Source: Amblyornis subalaris
Taxonomy: Eukaryota; Chordata; Aves; Passeriformes; Ptilonorhynchidae
Assembly: GCA_018881555.1 (NCBI GenBank)
Contig: JACAXG010000014.1
Span: 5,784,697 to 5,848,696 of the forward strand
Direction of reading: 5' to 3'
DNA: 64,000 nucleotides
The first letter of the stretch is position 1, and each line of letters starts with the position of its first letter. Below are positions 49,231 to 59,108 of the stretch, piece after piece. A model generated the notes under the pieces. The model was not told where the DNA came from and made no database searches. It was given only the letters and a program-made list of their open reading frames with translations. The translations under genes were made by a program, and so were the position numbers.

Positions 49231-49278
49231 GTCTTCTTTTTTTTTTTTTTTTCCTTTTTTCCTTTTTTCCCACTTCAG
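49231..49278 (+). promoter_or_regulatory. NAALADL2: Long polypyrimidine tract and 3' splice site
   Basis: Forty-eight bases that are almost all T and C, broken only by the start and by CACTTCAG, lead to the acceptor AG at 49277-49278. This is an unusually long and pure U2AF-binding type tract and fits a strong, constitutively used acceptor for the following exon. Confidence 0.85.
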
Positions 49279-49484
49279 ACAGATACGTCGTCGTTGGCAG
49301 CCATCACAGCAGTTTGAAGGGTTATGGTGGGCAGGGATGGGCCAGTGGCACTGCTGTCATCACAGCCCTGATCCAAGCCCTGATGCCAGAGGTGAGGAGG
49401 GGCTGGAGGCCTGACCGGACCGTGGTCTTCTGCTCGTGGGGAGGAACAGCCTTCGGGAACATCGGCTCCTATGAGTGGGCTGAG
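49279..49484 (+). CDS. NAALADL2: NAALADL2 internal exon: degenerate metal-site region
   Basis: This 206-nt exon completes an Asp codon and encodes 68 residues, ending in phase 0. It carries RYVVVGSHHSSLKGYGGQGW, then ASGTAVITALIQAL, then RRGWRPDRTVVFCSWGGTAF and GNIGSYEWAE. It aligns without difficulty to the M28 metallopeptidase core of GCPII (GGHRDSW...GGIDPQSGAA, then [20 protein letters not shown] and LGSTEWAE). At GCPII positions His377, Asp387, Glu424 and Glu425 it has His, Gly, Thr and Ala. Only the first ligand remains, and the catalytic Glu is gone. Binding of two zinc ions and hydrolysis are therefore not expected, as known for NAALADL2 and for transferrin receptor. Acceptor cacttcag; donor gtaaaa at 49485. 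The exon is visibly G+C-richer than the flanking introns. Confidence 0.97.
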
Positions 49485-50965
49485 GTAAAACAGCTTTAGA
49501 AGGAGTCAGTGCAATAGGGATTACTTTTGTTGAAAGCATGGAAACAATATGAAATCACCACGTGGTTCATTAACTGGTCTCTGAGGTCTGTCTGTTTCAT
49601 TCCTGTACTGCCCAGCAAACGCAGGGAAAACACCTCTTGGGGCCGCTCCTGGGGATAATGAGGTGGCAGGATGTTGCCATGGCTGGGAAGGTTCATGTAC
49701 AGCACCTCTGGGAGCTGATTTCCCTCCCTAATGCAGCACAGCGTTGCCAGGGTTTGATGGAGGGAGGAACACCTCGAAAAATGAGAGGCCCAGGAGTAGC
49801 TTAGAGGGATTTCTCACCTTCTTGGGGGTTTAATATTTAATAATTTTTAATTAATGAACGAATGAAAGAGAGATCACTGCATGAAAAGAAGAGAAGCGTG
49901 CTCTGGTTTAGATTAATCAGATAAAAATTGTAATGTCCCCATGGCTAGTGCTGATGCACTTCTCACATATTTGTGCTAAGGAGTTGGTTACAATCCGGCA
50001 CAGACTATTCCTTGGGCTCTTACTTTCNACAGAACAGGAATCAGCTCGTTGAAAGGAAGTACCTCAACAGGGTATTGATGATCATACGTGGCTAAAGTGG
50101 ACTTAATAAATTAAAGGAGTAGCTGGCAGAGACTTTCATGGCTGCTTTTCCAACTCTAATGATTCAGTGAATTAAAACAGTAGATAAAATAAAGAGTTAA
50201 TTGCTTTTTGCCGTGCGTAAGAGGCAGCCAGCCCTCATTGAAATTTCATACTTCCAACGTGATTATTCTTCAGAAACAAGAGGGGGTGAAAAAATCAAAT
50301 TGAAAAGATCCAGGCTGGAAGCAAAATTTGTTTAGTTCCACTTCAAGTCAGCTTTACATCAGATGTAATTGCGTTACACCCCTTCTGTTCAATATAAAGA
50401 GCCACTTCATGCAAAGAGGAACTCATTACTGAGAAGGCAAAGGGGATCCTTTTAAAAAAGAGATAATAATTGAAACAGTTTGTANATGCTATTTTTATAG
50501 TCTAAAAAAATAATAAAATGAAAACACTNGGAAAGTTATGCAATTCAAATCTGAATTTGGACTCTAAAAATTTGAGTCCATTTAACTGTTGATAATGATT
50601 GCTTTTGAAGTTTGTCTTCTGTCAGGCATGAGTTTAAAAGGCCATGATGTTGTTTCACAGTGTGTAATGTTTTCATTTTTGGCCTTACAAGTGTAGTCAT
50701 TTTTAATTCCTCCCAGACCTGTTTGCATTTTCTTTAGATGANGTGTGAAATGGAATTATAACTTCTGCTATACAGAGAAATAGCACTAAAATATCCTTTG
50801 AAGTTCATAACAGCATATTGTAAGAAGTAGTAGTTAGCTAATACTTGGGAATCAGAGGGGACAAAAACATAGGGTGCAGTTTTTCACTAGAAGGAACCAA
50901 AAGAACAAAACAAGCCTTAATTATAGTAATGCATAGTAGTAACCATTTTTCTGCTTGTGTTTTAG
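49485..50965 (+). other. NAALADL2: NAALADL2 intron, 1.5 kb
   Basis: Short intron in phase 0, donor gtaaaa, acceptor cttgtgttttag. The first 300 bases are G+C-richer and the rest is AT-rich. I see no repeat or exon in it. The stretch 50210-50410 has a low-repeat, mixed composition that could be conserved non-coding sequence, but this cannot be judged from one genome. Confidence 0.88.
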
Positions 50966-51085
50966 GATCTCAAGAGAGTTCTTCAAAGAAACGTTGTGGC
51001 TTACGTTAGCCTCCATAATCCAGTCAGAGGCAACTCAACTTTACACCCCGTTGCATCCCCTTCTCTTCAGCAACTGGCAGCAGAG
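50966..51085 (+). CDS. NAALADL2: NAALADL2 internal exon: peptidase-like domain, former Asp453 region
   Basis: This 120-nt exon of 40 codons is phase 0 on both sides: DLKRVLQRNVVAYVSLHNPV, then RGNSTLHPVASPSLQQLAAE. It corresponds to GCPII ...[22 protein letters not shown]... At the place of GCPII Asp453 (zinc ligand) there is His. The Asn-Ser-Thr sequon lies at the same place as the Asn-Tyr-Thr sequon of GCPII, so this glycosylation site seems kept while the metal site is lost. Acceptor is tgttttag; the donor gttaga at 51086 is weak compared with the gtaagt donors of other exons. No following exon of this gene is recognised in the remaining 12.9 kb, so the residual third of the ectodomain, including the His553 region, lies beyond the window. 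Confidence 0.95.
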
Positions 51086-54000
51086 GTTAGAAATTAAATA
51101 CTTGGTTTCACGTGTGGTTTACGAGGTTGTTAATCCCCTTAATATCAGTTGGTATTAGATAGCAATAGGTGGGGGTTGTTTTGTTTAAGAATTTTAACCT
51201 CACAAATACACGTGAACTGATGTGTACTGTGCTTACTAAGTAAGCAGTTTAAATTTTATTTTTAAAAATAATATATTAAGATGTTGGAATGGATAACTTA
51301 TTTCACCTGCATGTTGTACCTAGTCTCACCATACTTGCATGCCCTACAGCTTTTTTACCTTTTCACAACANTAAAGTAACATATTTGTTATTCTTCAGCA
51401 CGGAGCACATTTTTCTCTTCCTAATCAGGTCTTTCCAGACTGTTTCTCAATTTGCATTTAAACCTGTATATTTCCCAGATGTAACATGACACACAGGGAG
51501 AGTATTACTNTGACCATAATAAATACTGTCTAAAGTGAGTATGTCAGGTTCAGTGCTCAGGGATGCCTTTGCAGCTCATCTGGAGTCAGAATATTCCACA
51601 GTTGCACTGGTGTAAGTGCACNTAGGCCTTAAACTCACGACCTTATTGCTGTTTCTGAGGTTGCTGAATTTATTAATATTTGACATGAACAGAAAATAGT
51701 ATAAGGCACATTCTAAATGACAAAACCAGTTTAAAGTGATATGCNTAAAATGGAGTTCAATTTGACTTTCATAAATCATGCTTTTTAGATTTTTTTTTTC
51801 TGTAAGTTTGCCAAGTGAATACTTATTCTGGTGTTTCTCTGACTTGCCTCTGAAGCATTTGGTACTAAATACTCCTCAAAGTAGCATCTTGAATTAAATG
51901 CAGTTTAAGACTGATCTGATTTGGCAATTATTCAACTAAGTTAGTAAAATGATAGCAGTAAATTGCTTCTTAGCAATGTTTTAACCACTTCTCCTGTCCA
52001 GTGATTAGGTGGTAATTTCCCCATGGAAAGAATCTGGTTTATTCTCTGTAAGTATTGTGAAAAATTCAATGCAGCATCATTTCTTCTCAGAGAAAAAAAA
52101 GCTTCTATTTGTGGAAAATTATTTTTATATGTGAGTCTGCAGGTGTTATGGATATGTCAACTCAAATTTTATTATCAGTTTTAGCTATTGTATTTGCAAA
52201 AAATACTGTCTTGGAAAGTTGCTAGCCTTTTGCTAACCTACTCATGTTGGCAGTCCTATCTCCATTAAAACAAGTATTTGCCATTTAAGGCAGTAAGTTT
52301 ATTAGATTAGGTCCTTGAGCTATTTGTTTTTTTCTCATTTTATTTCTTTGACTTCACAACACGATCCATGGCAGTGATCTGAAAACTAAATTATCTGGAG
52401 CTTTGCAGCAGTCTCTTTATTATCTATTTATCACTTTATTAAGACTCGGTTCTCTCACTCTACTAAATGCCATATTAGCATGAGCATTACATTCATGCCC
52501 TCTATTTTGGAGAGAAAGCAAAGGAAATCTCTTTTCACTTCCACTTTATTTGTGTTTGGTGTGCCGTTATAATATTTTGTACTTCTTGTACTAGCAATTG
52601 TATCCTGTTCAGCAGTATGGACACAGCCCCTCTTGGCAGTCCTGCCCTGCTCCTGTTAATTAGGTTACAGTCACTAAAACACGACTAGAACTTCTTTTTT
52701 TTTTTAGTTCCAGTAAACACCTTCCATCTCACTTCTGATTCTTTGATATTGAGATATTGTATCCCTTCTGCATGTTTACCCTGAGGCCCCTTTTATAAAG
52801 TAAAGCATAAAATGCCNGTGAGCATTTTATCTGTGTGGCTTTACTTTCTGAGCAGGATATTATTATTTGTAATTAATATAGCTGTCGTACAGTTTGGGAT
52901 GCTAAAAAGATTTGTAGGAATTATTNCTTGCAAATGCTGGCTAGATTTCTGAATTCATGTCAAGTCTATTGGCAGAGATGGAACAGCCCAGCAAGGATCC
53001 TGTTTTGTTCCCATGGGTGCTCCCAATTTGCCGTGTGTCCAGAAGATTTTCTCTGGAAGACTGATCTGCTCATTAAGAATATTGATATTACTTCCAGCAC
53101 TTGCAGAGAAGACAGTGTAATTACAGATTACCTCTAAATTATGATAGTGCAAATGGGCTAAGATGTGACTTCTTCGAGCTCATCTCATCTTGAAGAAATT
53201 GTGGGTCTTTTCACATGGGGTTCTTGTTACCAGGTGCAGGTTGCAAAAGAGCTCGAAAATTCCAATGAGAGAAAAGGATNATTTTAATTTTATAAGAGTA
53301 ATTCTCTGAAATGAGGTTAGAACAGAAAAGGTGGTGAAACAGGAATTTAGAATTAATAATATCAATCCATTTTAAAATGAAAAGATAGAATAGCCTGTCT
53401 TGTTTAGTTAGTTAGAAATTTTCCTTANTTTGTGAATACATGGAAGATACTGCACTGTGCCTTTGAATTCAGTGGTAAAACTCATAATTTCATTTTCAGA
53501 CCACAACAAAAGAGACTGTCATGCGTTATATTTCTTTCTACTGCTAAACAATGTTGTAATATTGTTTTGAGAAAAGGGAGACTAAAATCTCACCATTTGT
53601 GTTGAGTTTTGCTCAGTGCTCACTGTTGTGCTAAAGTTGTGGGTGAAACAGAGAGAGAATGTATTCCTAGGGAAAATTAATACAGTGCCACAAAAGCCTG
53701 GCACTGAAATGTTAAGATTCTAGGGATAACAATGAAAAACTGTAGTTTGTCCTGTGAAAGAGAACTCAAGTAAAAATCACACTGAATGCAAAGCACTCCA
53801 TGGGTGCTGCAAGGAATGTAATTTAATGAGAACTGTGGAGAAATCACAAACTAACATAGGCCAATGCACCCAGCAGTGTTTGCTTTCTGTGCTGTAAATA
53901 TGTGTTTTTTCTACAATAAAATTTTGGACAGTTGCTAATCACTGCAGCTTCCAAAATACTTTTTTTGCCTTAATTTCTGGGAAAAGCGGGGAAGAAGTTT

Positions 54001-57000
54001 TAGCTGAAATGTAGTTTGTATGGATATTCTAGACTTAACAATGAGAAGACGAATCAGAAACTTAATAAGTTGTCTGCTACGTGAGATCTGGCAATCAGAG
54101 AATAGGGTAAAGTGCTTGGCTAATTAACAGAGACCATGTTTCTTAAAGATGTTTTGTATAAAGGGATTATATCTTCATATTAGTTGCAAGTTTCAAAAGG
54201 GAGCTACATAAGCAGTCTGCAAATAATAATTTTATATGCCTATCTGTGGGATTCAGCAGGATTCTGGTTGAAACACCAAATTACACGAAGAAGCTAATTT
54301 AAATATTTGGATTAATTAAGCAAAGAGGAACTCAAACAGTTCTGAGACCTTGACATATTTAATTCAAATCTTTTTTATATAACTAATTAGTGTCCACATT
54401 AACAAGAGGGAAGTACTGCCAAGTTATATTTTTGTCTACTGTTATTTTGTAAGGAAAATGATGGTTCATTCTCTTGCTCAGTCGGTGAATCACCATTTGC
54501 TGGCAGAGTGTCGTTGGTAAATTGGGTTTGTTTGAGGCTGGGATTCATTCTCTGTAAATAAGGCCCTTAATGATTTTTTCTATAATGGACATGTCACAAG
54601 TGAAAAAAAAAGTTATTATGAAACATAAATTCATGGCTGTTGTCTTTTAACTGATTGTGGGACCATCAGACTCCAGGTCTGCTGTTAGTGCTGAGCCCAG
54701 CAAAACTTCCTGCTCCTGTCTCCCAAGGAAAAGAGTGATTTAAAGCTATTGATGAACAAGTTGATCATTAAAAATGACTGTGCCAAGTATTGTTCCATGC
54801 TATTTGTCAGTATTTGTTCCTACTAATGGGGTAAAAGGCATAAAACATCTCTGCATTTAAAGGTGATGTTATTGACAGAAAACTCTCTTTTCTTTATGAA
54901 GCAGAAACAAAGATAAACTCCTGCATAGATGCTACTATCATTATTTCTTGATTTTTTTAAAAAAAAATCTTACATTAATGTCAGCATTGATTCTCTTCTT
55001 CCAACTTCTATATGTTTCTCATTTATTTTTGTATACTGTCAGCATTAATAATGGCTCTCCTAGTGTCATNTATCAGTAGTTGTAAAAAAGAAAAAAGCAT
55101 TATTATTTGAATTGCTTGTTCTGTGCCTCATAACAGAAGATTATTGCTTCCCCATGAGTTTTCAGTCTTNACCTATTATCACTTTTAGTGTTATATTTGA
55201 TTGCTGGTGTTACTTTTTATATTTGTGTTGAAAACAAAAAAACCTCTTGAGAATCAGAAGTTTATGCTGTGAACTCCTGTCTCAGGAATTCTTAACTGTG
55301 TTAAAATGATGCTGTTAATACAGAAAATCCTTAATTGCCAGCTCTATTAAATTAATTAAGATGCTGCTTCTCCAGTGTGAAAAGTTTAATTAAATGGTGG
55401 ATTTGATTTGTGGGAGGTTTTTTTGAATCTTCTAACCACCTTTTTTCTTTTGATAAAATGCTGCTTTGCCCACTGTCACATAGTTTTTCAATCTTCTTCC
55501 AAACTGAATAATTTTAATAGATAAATTCTCATTCAGAGAGTAAGCAATCATTTAAACTTAGTCATATATTTTGATGTTATGAAAATACTATTGCTGTTAA
55601 ATGGGGGGAAAAGAGTTTGTTAGCAAGCAATAATGCAAGAATGAACCACTTTTCATGCTGTCATCTTATTGGAGATCTGGTACAATTCCTTTGTTTCTAA
55701 TTAATCAAGCTTTCTGCTTCCATGTCCTTNCCTGTATTTACAACATAGATTTCTAATAGAGGTATAAATGATGTATTTTTTTCAGAAAGGTTTTCTTGTT
55801 TTGAAATGTGTCTACTTTGATGGCCATTGTGAATGGAACTGAATAAATCTGAAGATTTTATTATCTTTAAATGTACTACTGGAGTAGGAAGTAGTAAGTT
55901 TTCAGTAATTCCTTTACTGCTGCAAAAATGGGCTTTGGTTCTATGTTTCTATTTTCCAATCTACTTCATATTGTCTGATATAATGAGCTGTACTACTTAA
56001 GGGAGTTGTTTTTTCCTTCCAGAAACTTTAGCCAGACTACAGTATTAGAAAGGTTGACTTCACTTCTGTCTAAATATTCCTTTGTTTAATTTCATCTTCA
56101 TTATTTCCCTTCAGAACTGACTTCTTCTTGATAATAGAAAGGTTAGTGATAGAAAAACCTTTCATGTAGAGAGTTTAAAAGTAAACTTCTGGTTATTACA
56201 GAAGAAGATANATTGAGAGCTCTGGATATTTTAAATTTTCTGCATAAACAAAGATCATTGAAAGGTTTCTCTTTCTGTTTTTTTCTCATCATTATTGACT
56301 GTGTTGCTAAATGAAATTAAATTGACTCAATAGCTCTGAGCTGTACTACACTAAGCCCATTGGAAAGAAATGCCTTTCCAAAAATGAAGTGTATGGTAAA
56401 ATAACCAGAAAAAAAAGAAAGCACCTTTAAATCAGGATTTATAAGACANTAGTATAAAATGACATTATACTTAAGTCTATGCTGTGTTGTTTGGCATGGG
56501 CTTTACTACTGCACATGACAGGAAAATAATCAAAATTTTGTGCAGCAAGCAGAACGCACTTTTTAGTTTTCAGATCCATGTTGGGAAAAAAGCACCTGGG
56601 TAATGAAAAACAGAGCATTTGTTTGTCATAAATAAAAAGGTGACATATTTTAAGTAATGCCATAGATATTTAACCTTGCCAAAAGTATCAAAATGGCCTT
56701 TTTGAGCTTGCTAAACCTCATATCCTCTGAATGGGAAGGCTTAAAGTGCTCTTTAACACACCACTGCTCACCCTGTCTCAGTGTAACTTGGAGCTGTGAT
56801 TGATTATTCTTTGGACGAGCAAGAAGATGTTTATTTTTAAATNATTTACTGCTATTTTCTGTTGTAAAATCATGTGCTATTTCTTACGATACTAACCAGG
56901 TCACATCCTGAGAAGCCAGAGGAATGGGAAGAACAGTAGATTTGTAGAAAGCTGGGAAGGTGGTTCTTTGGGTTTGGGGTTTGTTGGTTTTTCTTAAGCT

Positions 57001-57432
57001 ATTTCTCCCAGGAAAAGTAAAAATATCTCTATAGAATGCTTAGCCAGTAACTGAGGTGAAAATGTTGACCTGAGCCCCACTGGGAAATGGGTGAACAGCC
57101 TGGAATTCCTGCTCATGTGNTGAGAGATTTTGAGGTTGGAAAATCTCTTTCAGCATGGACCCTTGTCANGCATGGAGGACTCTTGTGTGTCTTCTAGTGT
57201 TCAGGTTTAGAAATCACCTCAAAATTATGGTGGTTGTTGCATTTTTGTTATACAAATTTGTCACCTAAAGTACCCCTTTAATTTGAGTGTTGGCACGGTA
57301 ACACTTCTTAAATGTGAAAACAAAAACCTGTTTCTTTCAAGGCTATTAATTGAATTTCTGCGTTTCTTGTAAAGGCAGGACTAAATAATAAATGCCCAAA
57401 TTTGGGAAGAACATAAAAAGAAAAAATAAGCC

Positions 57433-57448
57433 AAAAAAAAAAAAAAAA
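57433..57448. repeat. Poly-A run (16 A)
   Basis: Uninterrupted 16 A preceded by an A-rich stretch with AATAAATG about 50 bases upstream (57386). The region before it does not look like a transcript 3' end or SINE that I recognise. Confidence 0.85.
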
Positions 57449-58797
57449 TCACAAAACAAACACCTGACCTGTTCAATGTCAGTCATCCAAAGGAAAAAAA
57501 AATCTTAAAATTTAAGCTTAGGCATGTTTACTGGCAAGAATTTAGTAATGAATTGCTTTGATGAATTCTTTGAAACCAGGTGTGAGGAAAATCATTCCAA
57601 ATCCATTTAGACCTGTCATAGTTTGAATAATCACAAGCATAAACTTGAACTGTTCTGGGGTTTGCCTGGTTTGTTCATTCTTCATCTGTTTACCACGAGC
57701 ATATTCTTGTGATGGTGTCTTGTCCAGTGTAAAAAAAAAGACTAAGCAGAGGTAGAAGGGAGGTTTTTGGGACACCATAAACTGGGAATGTGAAATTTCA
57801 AAAGTGATTTCAAGCCAGTTGTNAAAAATCCCTGTATTTTCCAAGTAATTCCTGAGGTTTTAATTAGTAATGTAGTTGAGATGCATTTTTATTTATTGAG
57901 TCAAAGAGCCACAATTCCCATAGTATTACTCCTGTCTTTAAGTGCACACGGAATGGGACTTCACTGAATATAACAGAGAAAAATTTTACAGTGGATAATC
58001 TCAGATGTCAGGAAAAGCCAAAATGCAGGAAATAGTTCTCTTGGAGGTTCTGCAAAAAAGCTTTCTTTTGGCAGCTCAAAGGTCAAACCTTTGTCTCTTG
58101 ACAGAGCATTGAAAGGGCTTTCAAAACCTGTTTTGTAGCCTTCTGTTTTAACACTTTAATGCTGAAGTTTTCTTTCAAGAGGAGCCTTATAACATTCAGG
58201 AGAGCTGCTGACTTCTGTGCTTTGTATCGTGTCGTCCTTGTCTTGATTAGATTTGTTACTGTATAATTACTTGAAAAAGGCTAAGTGTTCTACCTTCAAT
58301 AAGTAATTTGGCAGAAGGGAGTCTTCTAAAGACAAACACCCCTAAAAATCAAATTGGAAACTGGCTTCCTCTCAGTTTTACCATGTTCATTTTTTTCTCT
58401 AACATGAGAATGGTCACTTTTAATTTTAGTTGTAAATATTTTTAAAAAGCTGCACATCCACTTCTAATTTATTGCTATTGATTTTTTTTTTTTCCCCATA
58501 GGCTTTTGAGCACTCCTGTTGTATTCTGTGCCTGAATGGAAAAGAAAAACAATATTTATTATTAAGATTTGTAAACAATTTGTGNGTTTGTGTGAATAGA
58601 GATATAAGTGATCTTCTTCATGTTTCCTACATTACCAGTGTCTGTGACAGGCAAGTAGAAGATTTGCTACAATTCTGGCTAAAGAAAAGNTTTGGAATCA
58701 CCTAATGATTTTGCAATTTAAAATCCAAAACTATTTCCAAACATTTGTGGAAAAGTTACCCTTAGTTTATTCACATTTTATACTTTATACTAATTTA

Positions 58798-58824
58798 TAA
58801 ATAAGTATAAATTATACTTATTTA
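58798..58824. repeat. Near-perfect 27-nt AT-rich palindrome
   Basis: The 13 bases taaataagtataa at 58798-58810 are the exact reverse complement of ttatacttattta at 58812-58824, with a single A between. It can extrude as a cruciform. All but two stem positions are A:T. Confidence 0.85.
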
Positions 58825-59078
58825 ATATCTGTTCTGAAATCTCAGTGATACTTAGAANGCTTTTATAGTTTCTCTCGTGGTATGGACAAGTGACCAGTGT
58901 ACTTTTTAAANTCCTGTAAGTTTAGCAAGTTTTTATGGCATGCTGTTATCAAAAAAATNGAGGAGGTTGAAATTCAGTAGAAAAGTAGGAATTTAGTCTA
59001 CTAGGCAACACTCAAAAATTAATGCAAACATACTTCAAGTTGTTTTTTTCCTTTCAAGTTGGGACTAGAATGAGGGGA

Positions 59079-59108
59079 ATTTATGTTTAAGGTCATTTAA
59101 ACATAAAT
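59079..59108. repeat. 12-bp perfect inverted repeat, 6-nt loop
   Basis: atttatgtttaa at 59079-59090 and ttaaacataaat at 59097-59108 are exact reverse complements around ggtcat. It lies 255 bases after the 58.8-kb palindrome. Confidence 0.85.

Larger units (their letters stand above)
45124..49278 (+). other. NAALADL2: NAALADL2 intron, 4.2 kb
   Basis: Intron with donor gtaagt and acceptor cacttcag. It holds a (CA)n microsatellite, a 14-nt near-direct repeat at 46302-46333 (agaagtgaagtcag and agaagcgaagtcag) and an old CR1/L3 relic close to the 3' end. The 138-codon frame at 46920-47336 shows no similarity I recognise. Nothing else is supportable. Confidence 0.87.

Noticed and set aside
49197..49499. 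100-codon frame starting with ATG over the fourth exon as a complete gene
   Set aside because: The first 27 codons translate the polypyrimidine tract and the last few the intron; the exon borders are 49279 and 49484.
58501..58570. T-rich tract plus ccccatag as acceptor of a further NAALADL2 exon
   Set aside because: The following bases do not encode the expected downstream ectodomain segment in any frame, and no fitting donor with correct phase was found.
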